Below the pieces are notes generated by a model. That model saw only the letters and a program-made list of their open reading frames with translations. It was not told the origin of the DNA and made no database searches. This document shows positions 1-9,938 of a DNA stretch of 11,885 bases, one piece after another. Where the stretch lies: positions 1 to 11,885 of the forward strand of contig JASHTP010000262.1 in the NCBI GenBank assembly GCA_030040495.1. Direction: 5' to 3'. Positions within the stretch are counted from its first letter, which is position 1; the number at the start of each line of letters is the position of its first letter. The DNA comes from Alphaproteobacteria bacterium (GTDB taxonomy: Bacteria > Pseudomonadota > Alphaproteobacteria > ATCC43930 > CGMCC-115725). The translations under genes were made by a program, and so were the position numbers.

Positions 1-117
1 CGCTACCGCCAGGGCATCCGCGGCCGGCGCGTGGCGCGCTTGGCGTTGCTTGCCTGGTTGCTTCTCACGCTGGCATATCCCGGCGTCAAATTCGTCACCG
101 ACGTGCTCCTGAGCTAG
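1..117 (+). CDS. C-terminal fragment of a CcsA/YpjD-like cytochrome c assembly membrane protein
   Basis: A reading frame is open from the first base and ends in TAG at 115-117, giving the last 38 residues of a protein whose start lies outside the window. The piece has a basic stretch (RGRRVARL), then a hydrophobic membrane segment (LALLAWLLLTLAYPG) and a short tail ending KFVTDVLLS. The pattern RGRR, then a membrane helix, then LAYxGxKFV resembles the C-terminus of the CcsA/HemX/YpjD family, multi-pass inner-membrane proteins linked to haem handling and cytochrome c assembly. This is motif resemblance over a short piece, so the family call is tentative. That the frame ends a real gene is more likely, because it runs without a stop and the next gene starts only 113 bp later. 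Confidence 0.55.
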   Translation, partial: RYRQGIRGRRVARLALLAWLLLTLAYPGVKFVTDVLLS

Positions 118-163
118 AAAAACCGCGTAAAACCAAGCGCTTGACCTTAGCCACCGATTTTTG

Positions 164-191
164 TTGCACTGCCGCAAAGTGGCGCTATCAT
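164..191 (+). promoter_or_regulatory. Candidate housekeeping promoter for the dusB-ntrB-ntrC operon
   Basis: A TTGCAC element at 164-169 is followed after 16 bp by TATCAT at 186-191. This would start transcription near 198, about 33 nt before the dusB ATG. The 113-bp gap is AT-richer than its surroundings, which fits a promoter region. A second possible -35 (TTGACC, 141-146) has no good partner at 16-18 bp. The dusB start has no clear Shine-Dalgarno sequence. The call rests on consensus matching by eye. Confidence 0.35.
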
Positions 192-230
192 TTGCTCAAT
201 AATTAAGCAGAGACGGTTATTGCACATCAA

Positions 231-1217
231 ATGAGCATCAGCATCGGCCCGCTCCGCCTCGACGATCCCGTCATTCTCGCACCGATGTCCGGGGTGACGG
301 ATCTGCCGTTCCGGCGGCTGGTCAAGCGCCACGGCGCCGGGCTCGTCGTCTCCGAGATGATCGCCAGCGAAGCCATGATCCGCGAGAGCCGGCAGTCGCT
401 GACCATGGCGGCGAGCTGCCCCGAGGAGCAGCCGATGGCGGTGCAGCTCGCCGGCTGCGAGCCGCCGGTGATGGCCGAGGCGGCGAAGCTCAACGAGGAG
501 CGCGGCGCGGCGCTCATCGACATCAATTTCGGCTGCCCGGTGAAGAAGGTGGTGAACGGCCATGCTGGCTCGGCGCTGATGCGCGACGAGAGCCACGCCG
601 CGCGCATCATCGAGGCGACGGTGAAGGCGGTGTCGCTGCCGGTGACGCTCAAGATGCGCACCGGCTGGGACGCGGCCAACCGCAACGCGCCCAGGCTCGC
701 GCGGATCGCCGAGGAGTGCGGCATCCGGATGATCACCGTCCATGGCCGCACTCGCTGCCAGTTTTACGAGGGCAGCGCCGATTGGCGCTTCATCCGCGAG
801 GTGAAGCACGCGGTGCGCATCCCGGTCGTCGCCAATGGCGACATCGTCTCGCTCGCCGACGCGCGCGCGGCGCTCGCGCAGTCGGGCGCCGACGGGCTGA
901 TGATCGGTCGCGGCGCCTATGGCCGGCCGTGGTTCGTCAGCCAGGTGATCGCCCATCTCAGAAGCGGCGAGACGCCGCCGGACCCGCCGCTCTCCCGGCA
1001 GCTCGCCATCGTGCTCGAGCATTACGACGCGATGCTGTCGCATTACGGCGCCGCCGTCGGCAGCCGCGTCGCGCGCAAGCATCTCGGCTGGTACTCGAAA
1101 GGCCTGCCCGGCTCGGCCGAGTTCCGCGCCGCGGTCAACCGCACCGAAGATCCGGCCGCCGTCAAGGCGATGATCCGCGGCTTCTACGCGCCGCTTCTCG
1201 AGCGGCAGGCGGCATGA
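231..1217 (+). CDS. dusB: tRNA-dihydrouridine synthase B (NifR3)
   Basis: This is a 328-residue FMN-dependent enzyme that reduces specific uridines to dihydrouridine in the D-loop of tRNA in the cytoplasm. The family hallmarks are all visible: the FMN-binding APMSGVTD (residues 17-24), the catalytic cysteine in NFGCPVKKV (Cys102), the lysine in TLKMRTGW (Lys141), the histidine in TVHGRT (His171), and the phosphate-binding ANGDI (201-205) and IGRGAYGRPW (225-234). The length is normal for DusB. ATG 231 is chosen because the protein starts directly with the usual DusB N-terminus. In alphaproteobacteria this gene, under its old name nifR3, commonly heads the ntrBC operon. Here its stop codon overlaps the ntrB start (ATGA, 1214-1217), so the two are probably translated together. 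It has no direct role in nitrogen sensing that I can see, and the old name reflects position. Confidence 0.97.
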   Translation: MSISIGPLRLDDPVILAPMSGVTDLPFRRLVKRHGAGLVVSEMIASEAMIRESRQSLTMAASCPEEQPMAVQLAGCEPPVMAEAAKLNEERGAALIDINFGCPVKKVVNGHAGSALMRDESHAARIIEATVKAVSLPVTLKMRTGWDAANRNAPRLARIAEECGIRMITVHGRTRCQFYEGSADWRFIREVKHAVRIPVVANGDIVSLADARAALAQSGADGLMIGRGAYGRPWFVSQVIAHLRSGETPPDPPLSRQLAIVLEHYDAMLSHYGAAVGSRVARKHLGWYSKGLPGSAEFRAAVNRTEDPAAVKAMIRGFYAPLLERQAA

Positions 1218-2334
1218 AGACGAACGCCGCCGCCCGGCGCAACGGCTCCTGGGGCGCCACGCTCGACGCCGCCGCGGTGCTGGCGGCGCTGCCCGATCCC
1301 GTGCTCGTGGTCGACGCCGACGGCAACCTCATCTATGCCAACGCCGCCGCCGAGCAGTTCTTCGACACCAGCGCCGCGACGCTGCTCGGCGCCGAGTTCA
1401 GAATGCTGCTGCCGCCGGACAGCCCGGTCTTCGCCCTCATCGACAGCGTGCGCGCCAGCGGCCACAGCGTCTCGGAATACGGCGTCGCCGTCGAGACGCC
1501 GCGGCTCGGCGCCCATGTCATGACGGTGCAGGCGGCGCCCATCGCCGAGAACCGCGCCGAGGTGGTGGTGACCCTGCAGGAGCGCTCGATCGCCCACAAG
1601 ATCGACCGACAGCTCACCCACCGCAACGCCGCGCGCTCGGTGACGGCGATGGCGGCGATGCTGGCGCACGAGGTGAAGAACCCGCTCAGCGGCATCCGCG
1701 GCGCGGCGCAGCTGCTCGAGGAGAGCGCCAGCGCCGGCGACCGCGAGCTGACGCGCCTCATCTGCGACGAGGCCGACCGCGTCTGCGCTCTCGTCGACCG
1801 CATGGAGGTGTTCTCCGACCAGCGGCCGATCGAGCGTGGCCCGATCAACATCCACGAGGTGCTGGAGCGCGTCCGGCTGGTGGCGCAGACCGGCTTCGCC
1901 CGCCATGTGCGCTTCATCGAGGAGTACGATCCATCGCTGCCGCCGGTGCACGGCAACCGCGACCTGCTGATCCAGGTGTTCCTCAACCTGGTGAAGAACG
2001 CCGCCGAAGCCGTGCCGGCGCAGGGCGGCGAGATTCAGATCACCACCGCCTATCAGCACGGCGTGCGCCTCGCGGTGGCGGGCAGCGACAGCCGCGTCCA
2101 CCTGCCGCTGGTGATCTCGATCATCGACAATGGCGACGGCATCCCCGAGGAGCTGTCCCAGCACCTCTTCGACCCCTTCGTCACCACCAAGCACAATGGC
2201 AGCGGTCTCGGCCTCGCGCTCGTCGCCAAGGTGATCGGCGACCATGGCGGCGTCATCGAGTTCAACAGCCAGCCGCGGCGCACCGTGTTCAGGGTCTTCC
2301 TGCCGACCGCGCCGCGCGGGACGGGAGCGGCGCC

Positions 2335-2338
<4 letters not shown>
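1214..2338 (+). CDS. ntrB: Nitrogen regulation sensor histidine kinase NtrB
   Basis: This 374-residue soluble histidine kinase/phosphatase pairs with NtrC. In the family it is controlled by PII (GlnB), so NtrC becomes phosphorylated when nitrogen is limiting. Domains in order: an N-terminal PAS-like sensor (about residues 20-120, LAALPDPVLVVDADGNLIYAN), the dimerisation/phosphoacceptor H-box AHEVKNPLSG (His152), then an ATPase domain with N-box NLVKNAAEA (258-266), G1 DNGDGIP (305-311) and G2 GSGLGLAL (329-336). There are no membrane segments, as expected for NtrB. ATG 1214 sits in the ATGA overlap with the dusB stop. The frame stays open further upstream inside dusB, but that stretch is an arginine-rich shadow of dusB. 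The 3' end overlaps ntrC by another ATGA (2335-2338), so dusB, ntrB and ntrC should form one translationally coupled operon. Confidence 0.97.
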
Positions 2339-3777
<1,439 letters not shown>

Positions 3778-3795
3778 CCGTGCTGCAATCCGGTC

Positions 3796-3890
3796 CTGCG
3801 TCCTTCGACAAGGACGAGGATGTTTCTTTGTGGCATCTTCCAGATGCCATCCTCCAATCTTCCTCGTCCTGAGCTTGTCGAAGGACGCAG
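3796..3890. repeat. Long bulged palindrome with nested hairpin, REP-like element
   Basis: The left arm 3796-3820 pairs with the right arm 3861-3890 over 25 bp. The only interruption is a five-base insertion (CTGAG, 3869-3873) in the right arm. The shared core is TGCGTCCTTCGACAAG (3797-3812) plus GACGAGGA (3813-3820). The 40-base loop holds a second, perfect hairpin, TGGCATCT-TCC-AGATGCCA (3831-3849). The CCTTCGACAAGCTCAGGACGAGG type of sequence is one I recognise as a dispersed intergenic palindrome in high-GC proteobacterial genomes, but I cannot count copies from this window. It starts 19 bp after the ntrC stop, so it may also end or protect the ntrBC transcript. There is no T-run, so it is not a textbook intrinsic terminator. 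Confidence 0.75.
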
Positions 3891-3938
3891 ACTGACCCTG
3901 CAGCCCGCTTCTAATGCGCAGTCACGACGCCGAATAAC

Positions 3939-4069
3939 GCAAGACCCCCGCTCAGCGCCACCAGGTGACTTGCGGGGGTCCATTGCGGAGCAGCTTGCTG
4001 CCCGCGCTCGGAATGCCGAGCATAGTCTTGGACTTTGCGATGGGTTGCCGACGCCAAGTGATCGGCAAC
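3939..4069. repeat. Cluster of hairpins, possible structured RNA of unknown strand
   Basis: Four inverted repeats follow one another. GCAAGACCCCCGC (3939-3951) pairs with 3972-3986 over 13 bp with a two-base bulge. GCAGC-TT-GCTGC lies at 3990-4001, GCTCGG-AATG-CCGAGC at 4006-4021, and GTTGCCGA (4044-4051) pairs perfectly with TCGGCAAC (4062-4069) across a 10-base loop. In addition, CCATTGC (3980-3986) can pair with GCGATGG (4037-4043), enclosing the middle two hairpins but competing with the 3' side of the first stem. I do not recognise a known family: the conserved boxes of RNase P RNA, SRP RNA and tmRNA are absent. A small RNA, a decayed repeat or chance in GC-rich DNA are all possible. Confidence 0.35.
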
Positions 4070-4203
4070 TCGTTACAGCCGGGCGGAGTCATGCGGTTTG
4101 GGCATCCTCCACGGGGTTGACAACGCCATCAGTCTGATCCTTGCGCGGTCGCCCGTCAATGCGCGAGTGGCGTCCGCCGGCGCCGTCTCCGCCCGTCGCT
4201 CAT

Positions 4204-4233
4204 TGGACATCGCCGCCGGCCGGAGCCTAAAAT
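4204..4233 (+). promoter_or_regulatory. Candidate promoter for ntrY-ntrX
   Basis: TGGACA (4204-4209) and TAAAAT (4228-4233) are separated by 18 bp, a reasonable housekeeping-type spacing. Transcription would start near 4240, about 37 nt before the preferred ntrY ATG. TAAAAT is a rare AT-rich spot in this GC-rich stretch. A perfect TTGACA also exists further upstream (4117-4122) but lacks a -10 partner. The call is by eye only. Confidence 0.35.
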
Positions 4234-4240
4234 GCCGGCA

Positions 4241-4264
4241 GCGCGCGCCGTTGCGCGCGGGGAG
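4241..4264 (+). promoter_or_regulatory. GCGCGC leader hairpin next to the ntrY ribosome binding site
   Basis: GCGCGC (4241-4246) pairs with GCGCGC (4253-4258) across a six-base loop, and the Shine-Dalgarno-like GGGGAG (4259-4264) follows immediately. It lies 12 nt before ATG 4277. This ribosome binding site is the main reason to choose ATG 4277 over the in-frame ATG at 4232, which would overlap the candidate -10 and add an unconserved-looking basic extension. Confidence 0.4.
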
Positions 4265-4276
4265 ACCGAAGCGCCG

Positions 4277-6509
4277 ATGAGGCTAACGCGGGAGCTGGTG
4301 CTCTGGGCCGGCCGGGTGCGGCTGGTCCGCAAGGCGGCGATCGTGCTCGTGGCGGCGGCGATGGCGTCGCTGATCGGGAGCTACCTGGCGCTGAACGGCC
4401 TGCCGCCCTTCGGCAAGCGCCGCCCCGACATGGACCAGCTCTTCCTGCTGCTCGACCTGGTGCTGGTGCTGCCGGTCTGCGCCATCGTCGCCTGGCGCGT
4501 GGTGCAGGTCTGGACCGAGCGGCGGCGCGGCCTCGCCGGCTCGCGCGTCCATGTCCGCCTCGTCGTGCTGTTCAGCCTGGTGGCGGTGATCCCGACCATC
4601 ATCGTCGCCGTCTTCTCCTACCTGCTGTTCAATTTCGGCGTGCAGGCCTGGTTCAGCCAGCCGGTGCGCACCGCGGTGGCGGGCTCGCTCGCCGTGGCCG
4701 AAGCCTATCTCCACGAGCACCAGCAGAACATCCGCGCCGACGTCGTCAGCATGGCCAACGATCTGAACCGCGACGCGCCCTTCCTCAGCGTCAATCCGAC
4801 GCGGCTCAACCAGGTGGTGGCGGCGCAGGCGGCGCTGCGCTCGCTGAGCGAGGCGGTGGTTTTCGACGCCGACGGCCACGTGCTGGCGCGCGCCGGCTTC
4901 ACGCTCGCGCTTTCGCTCGAGCGCAAGCCGATCCCGGCGCTGGCGATGGAGCAGGCCGACGCCGGCGACGTCGCGGTGATGACCGGCGAGAATGACGACC
5001 GCGTCCGCGCGCTGGTGCGCATGCCGGCCTTCGGCCATGTCTATCTCTATGTCGGGCGCTTCGTCGATCCCGTGGTCATAGCGCACATGGAGCAGACGCA
5101 GCGCGCCTTCAACCGCTACGAGCAGATGGAGGGCGAACGCTCCTCCTTCCAGGTAATCTTCTCGCAGGTCTTCCTCGCCGTCGGCGTGCTGCTGCTCACC
5201 GGCGCGGTGCTGCTGGGCCTGCGCTTCGCCACCCGGCTGGTGCGCCCGATCAGCGCGCTCGTCGTCGCCGCCGAGCAGGTGCGCGCCGGCGACCTCGCGG
5301 CGCGCGTGCCGGAAGGCGAGGGCGACGGCGAGTTCGGCACGCTCTCGCGCGCCTTCAACCGCATGACCCACCAGCTCGAGGCGCAGCGGAGCGAACTGGT
5401 CGAGGCCAACCGCCAGCTCGACCAGCGCCGGCGCTTCACCGAGACGGTGCTGGCCGGCGTCTCCGCCGGCGTCATCGGCCTCGATCAGCGCGGCCGCATC
5501 AACTTGCCGAACCGTTCGGCCTCGCTGCTGCTCGGCATCGATCTCGACCAGGCGATCGGCTACGACCTCGCCGAGGCGGCGCCGGAGATGGCGGCGCTGC
5601 TGGAGGAGGCGACGCGACGGCCCGAACGCCTGGCGCAGTCGCAGGTGCAGGTGAGCCGCCGCGGCCGCACCCTGACGCTGCTGGTGCGCATCGCCGCCGA
5701 GCGCGCCGAAGGCGAGGTCCGCGGCTATATCGTCACCTTCGACGACATCACCGAGCTGCTCTCGGCGCAGCGCAAGGCGGCCTGGGCCGACGTGGCGCGG
5801 CGCATCGCGCACGAGATCAAGAATCCGCTGACCCCGATCCAGCTCTCGGCCGAGCGGCTGAAGCGCAAATACACCAAGGACATCCGCAACGATCCCGAGA
5901 CCTTCGCCACCTGCACCGACACGATCATTCGCCATGTCGGCGACATCGGCCGGATGGTCGACGAGTTCTCCTCCTTCGCGCGCATGCCGGCGCCGGTCAT
6001 CCGCGACGAGGACCTCGTCGAGATCGTGCGCCAGGCGGTGTTCCTGCAGCGCACCGCGACGCCGGAGATCCGCTTCGCCGTCGACGTCCGCCCCGGCGCG
6101 CGACTCGCCTGCGACGCGCGGCAGGTCAGCCAGGCGCTGGTCAATCTGCTCAAGAACGCCGCCGAATCGATCCAGGCGCGCGACGCGCCGGGTCCGCCCG
6201 GCGAGATCGCGCTGCGCCTCGTCGAGACGCCGGCGCAGACCACGCTCGTCATCGAGGACAATGGCCGCGGCCTGCCGCAGGAGGGACGCGAGCGCCTCAC
6301 CGAGCCCTACGTGACCACCCGGGCCAAGGGCACCGGCCTCGGCCTCGCCATCGTCAAGAAGATCATGGAGGACCATGGCGGCGAGCTCGTGCTCGAGGAT
6401 CGCGAGGGCGGCGGCGCGCGGGTCATGCTCGTCTTCAACCGCGGCGAGGCGCGCGCCGCGGCGCAACCGACCGAGGAATCCTCGGGCCTCGCAGCGAGGG
6501 CCGCCCGCC

Positions 6510-6520
<11 letters not shown>
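4277..6520 (+). CDS. ntrY: Membrane-bound nitrogen regulation sensor kinase NtrY
   Basis: This 747-residue inner-membrane histidine kinase pairs with NtrX; in alphaproteobacteria the pair has been linked to nitrogen, nitrate and redox responses. Three membrane segments lie near the N-terminus (about residues 20-39, 55-76 and 94-118) and a fourth at about 293-315. Between the third and fourth is a roughly 175-residue extracytoplasmic sensor region. Then come HAMP (about 315-370), PAS (about 382-490), the phosphoacceptor AHEIKNPLTP (His512), N-box NLLKNAAES (623-631), G1 DNGRGLP (661-667) and G2 GTGLGLAI (685-692). The length matches the family. ATG 4277 is preferred to ATG 4232 because of the GGGGAG ribosome binding site and the usual NtrY N-terminus. 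The end overlaps ntrX by 11 bp, implying coupled translation. Confidence 0.97.
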
Positions 6521-7913
<1,393 letters not shown>

Positions 7914-7915
7914 TC

Positions 7916-8995
7916 ATGTCCGCCATCGTCGAAGCGACGGCTTCCTACGAAGCCTGGATGCGCAAGCGCATTCCGGTGGTCGAGCGCGACCTCCGGGCGA
8001 AGCACCGGGCGATGGCGGCGGCGGCCTTTCCCTTCCTGCGCGCCACCTTCTACCGCTGGGTCCCGCTCTGGCAAGAGCTCTGCCCCGACCTCGCCGCGAC
8101 CCCGCCTCTGCTCGCGGTCGGCGATCTCCATGTCGAGAATTTCGGCACTTGGCGCGACGCCGAAGGGCGCCTCTGCTGGGGCGTCAACGATTTCGACGAA
8201 GCCTTCGTCATGCCCTACGCCATCGATCTCGTGCGGCTGGCGACGAGCGCGCTGCTTGCCATCCGGGCGGACCGGCTGCGCATCGGCGCCGACGAGGCCT
8301 GCTCGGCGCTGCTCGAGGGCTATCGCGAGACCATGCTAGCGGGCGCGGGCCGCGGCTTCGTGCTCGAAGAGGAGCATCCCGCGCTGCGGCGGATGGCGCT
8401 CGGCGAGGAGCGTGACCCGGAGCGCTTCTGGGCGAAGCTCGGCGCGACGCAGACGACCGACGCGCCGCGCGCCGTGCGCAAACTGCTGCGCAAGGCGCTG
8501 CCCGAGATCGACGGCGCGCCGCGCATCGCCCATCGCGTCGCCGGCCTCGGCAGCCTGGGCCGGCCGCGCTACGTCGCGATCGCGCTGGCGCAGGGCGGCA
8601 TGATGGCGCGCGAGGCCAAGGCGATGCTGCCCTCGGCCTACGGCTTCGCGCTCGGGCTCAAGGAGAAGGCTCCGCTGTGCGGCGAGCTCGCCGACCGGGC
8701 GATCCGCTCGCCCGATCCCTTCTACCGCGCGCGCAAGGGCTGGATGCTGCGCCGCCTCGGCCCGCATTGTTCGGCGATCCTGCTCGCCGACTATCCCAGG
8801 CGCCGCGACGAGCGGCTCCTCCTCAAGGCGATGGGGCGCGAGACTGGCAACGTCCATCTTGGCGGGCCCGACGCCGCCGCGGCGATCCGGCGCGATCTCA
8901 GGCGGCGCAAAGGACGCTGGCTGCACGAGGCGGCGCGGCGCATGGCCGATGCGACGCTTGGCGATTGGAAGGAGTGGCGGGCGCGTCGGGGGTGA
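7916..8995 (+). CDS. DUF2252 family protein, kinase-fold-like, function unknown
   Basis: This 359-residue soluble protein begins 2 bp after the ntrX stop, so it is probably the last gene of the ntrY-ntrX unit. Motifs typical of DUF2252 are present: GDLHVENFG (69-77), NDFDE (91-95), GLGSLGRPR (210-218), AREAKAM (231-237) and GNVHLG (311-316). GDLHVEN resembles the catalytic loop of aminoglycoside phosphotransferase-like kinases (Asp70, Asn75), and DFD (92-94) resembles their metal-binding Asp motif. GLGSLG followed by REAK resembles a glycine-rich loop and an ATP-anchoring basic residue, but these come after the catalytic loop, so the order looks permuted. The kinase reading is my inference; no substrate is known to me. 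There is no signal peptide or membrane segment. Base composition matches the neighbours, with no sign of recent transfer. Confidence 0.85.
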   Translation: MSAIVEATASYEAWMRKRIPVVERDLRAKHRAMAAAAFPFLRATFYRWVPLWQELCPDLAATPPLLAVGDLHVENFGTWRDAEGRLCWGVNDFDEAFVMPYAIDLVRLATSALLAIRADRLRIGADEACSALLEGYRETMLAGAGRGFVLEEEHPALRRMALGEERDPERFWAKLGATQTTDAPRAVRKLLRKALPEIDGAPRIAHRVAGLGSLGRPRYVAIALAQGGMMAREAKAMLPSAYGFALGLKEKAPLCGELADRAIRSPDPFYRARKGWMLRRLGPHCSAILLADYPRRRDERLLLKAMGRETGNVHLGGPDAAAAIRRDLRRRKGRWLHEAARRMADATLGDWKEWRARRG

Positions 8996-9000
8996 AAATC

Positions 9001-9018
9001 GCCGCCGCCGGCGGCTTT
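9001..9018 (+). terminator. Weak candidate terminator after the DUF2252 gene
   Basis: GCCGCC (9001-9006) and GGCGGC (9010-9015) form a six-pair all-GC stem with a three-base loop, followed by only three Ts, five bases after the stop codon. The T-run is too short for a strong intrinsic terminator, and such palindromes arise easily in 70% GC DNA. Confidence 0.3.
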
Positions 9019-9045
9019 GCAGCGCCGTGGACCGCCTCCTATAGT
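9017..9045 (+). promoter_or_regulatory. Candidate promoter for the aminotransferase-HAD pair
   Basis: TTGCAG (9017-9022) and TATAGT (9040-9045) are 17 bp apart. The -10 matches the consensus at five of six positions. Transcription would start near 9052, about 26 nt before the ATG at 9078. Its position in an 82-bp gap right after a GC hairpin supports a transcription-unit boundary here. Confidence 0.5.
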
Positions 9046-9077
9046 CCGCCCTCCTTTCGAGCAGCGTCGCCGGGTCC

Positions 9078-9938
9078 ATGTCGCGCATCGCCTATGTCAA
9101 CGGCCGTTATCTCCCGCACCGGCGGGCGAGCGTCCATGTCGAGGATCGCGGGTTCCAGTTCGCCGATGCCGTCTACGAGGTGATCGCGGTGCGCGGCGGC
9201 GCGCTGATCGACGAGGAGCTGCACCTGAAGCGCCTGCACCGCTCGCTCGGCGAGCTGCGCATCGCCGCGCCGATGAGCGATGCCGCACTCAAATCGGTGA
9301 TCCGCGAGGTGCTGCGGCGGAACGGCGTCGCCGACGGCGCGCTCTATCTGCAGATCTCGCGCGGCGCCGCGCGGCGCGACTTTCCCTTCCCGCCGGGCAT
9401 CGAGCCGACGCTGGTGGTGACCGCGCAGCGCCGGCGCGGCCCCTCGACCAAGCAGGTCGAGGAGGGCGTCGGCGTGGTCACGCTCCCCGACATCCGCTGG
9501 CGGCGGCCGGACATCAAGTCGGTGGCGCTGCTGCCCAACCTGCTTGGCAAGCAGCAGGCCCGGGAGGCCGGCGCCTTCGAGGCCTGGCTGGTCGACCGCG
9601 ACGGCAACGTCACCGAGGGCACCTCCAGCAACGCCTGGATCGTCACCGCCGCCGGCGAGGTGGTGACGCGCCAGGCCGACACCAGCATCCTGAACGGCGT
9701 CACCCGGCTCGGCCTCATCGGCCTGCTGGCGCGGGAAGGGCTGACCCTGGTCGAGCGGCCGTTCAGCGTCGCCGAGGCCAAGACGGCGCGCGAGGCCTTC
9801 CTCACCAGCTCCACCAATTTCATCCTGCCGGTGGTGACGATCGACGGCGCGCCGATCGGCAACGGCTATCCCGGCTCGGTCGTGCGCCGGCTGCGCCAGG
9901 CCTATGAAGGCCACGTCGCGGCGCAGGGCGCGGCATGA
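9078..9938 (+). CDS. D-amino-acid aminotransferase-like PLP enzyme (fold type IV)
   Basis: This 286-residue member of the class IV aminotransferase family is most like D-alanine/D-amino-acid aminotransferase (Dat), which interconverts D-amino acids and 2-oxo acids. Key points: DRGFQFADAVYEV (23-35) with Tyr33, RLHRSL (52-57), the PLP-binding lysine in DIKSVALLPN (Lys147), and VTEGTSSNAW (178-187) with Glu180. The length fits Dat and branched-chain relatives. SRGAARRDFPFP (94-105) keeps the arginine of the D-enzyme carboxylate-binding motif (Arg100), but the canonical RxH histidine position is Phe102, so substrate preference is uncertain and no symbol is given. 4-amino-4-deoxychorismate lyase is a less likely alternative. 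The stop overlaps the next gene by ATGA (9935-9938). D-amino acid supply for peptidoglycan is a plausible but unproven role. Confidence 0.85.
   Translation: MSRIAYVNGRYLPHRRASVHVEDRGFQFADAVYEVIAVRGGALIDEELHLKRLHRSLGELRIAAPMSDAALKSVIREVLRRNGVADGALYLQISRGAARRDFPFPPGIEPTLVVTAQRRRGPSTKQVEEGVGVVTLPDIRWRRPDIKSVALLPNLLGKQQAREAGAFEAWLVDRDGNVTEGTSSNAWIVTAAGEVVTRQADTSILNGVTRLGLIGLLAREGLTLVERPFSVAEAKTAREAFLTSSTNFILPVVTIDGAPIGNGYPGSVVRRLRQAYEGHVAAQGAA

Larger units (their letters stand above)
3778..4276. other. Gene-free, structured 499-bp intergenic region between ntrC and ntrY
   Basis: I find no convincing protein gene on either strand here. The short open frames have no recognisable domains and overlap strong inverted repeats. 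Its contents from left to right are a long bulged palindrome with a nested hairpin (3796-3890), a hairpin cluster (3939-4069), a perfect TTGACA hexamer (4117-4122) lacking a good -10, the short palindrome ATCAG-T-CTGAT (4128-4138), a candidate ntrY promoter (4204-4233), a GCGCGC hairpin (4241-4258) and the ntrY ribosome binding site. The stretch is less GC-rich and less codon-biased than the genes, as expected for non-coding DNA. Confidence 0.8.

Noticed and set aside
166..182. Possible NtrC binding dyad before dusB
   Set aside because: GCAC and GTGG are separated by 9 bases, whereas the NtrC site has GCAC-N7-GTGC, and the right half mismatches.
181..195. Possible sigma54 promoter (TGGCGC...TTTGC) before dusB
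   Set aside because: The GG and GC doublets are separated by 11 bases; sigma54 promoters need 10. The spacing is strict, so this is only a near miss.
716..1213. Upstream extension of the ntrB frame inside dusB
   Set aside because: The extension is Arg/Ala-rich shadow sequence of dusB. The ATG at 1214 gives the normal NtrB N-terminus and an ATGA overlap.
3939..3986. Possible tRNA or terminator in the GACCCCCGC stem
   Set aside because: No cloverleaf, T-loop (GTTCGAATC-type) or anticodon arm is seen, and on the + strand no T-run follows the stem.
4073..4210. Small minus-strand frame of 45 codons (starting MSNERRAET)
   Set aside because: There is no ribosome binding site or recognisable motif, and it overlaps the candidate ntrY promoter.
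4232..4276. Alternative ntrY start at ATG 4232
   Set aside because: It overlaps the candidate -10 element, has no ribosome binding site and adds 15 residues that do not look like an NtrY N-terminus.
3820..4280. Short + strand open frames of 105 and 60 codons and a minus-strand frame (3612-3983) in the ntrC-ntrY gap
   Set aside because: They run across strong inverted repeats, lack ribosome binding sites and show no family resemblance.
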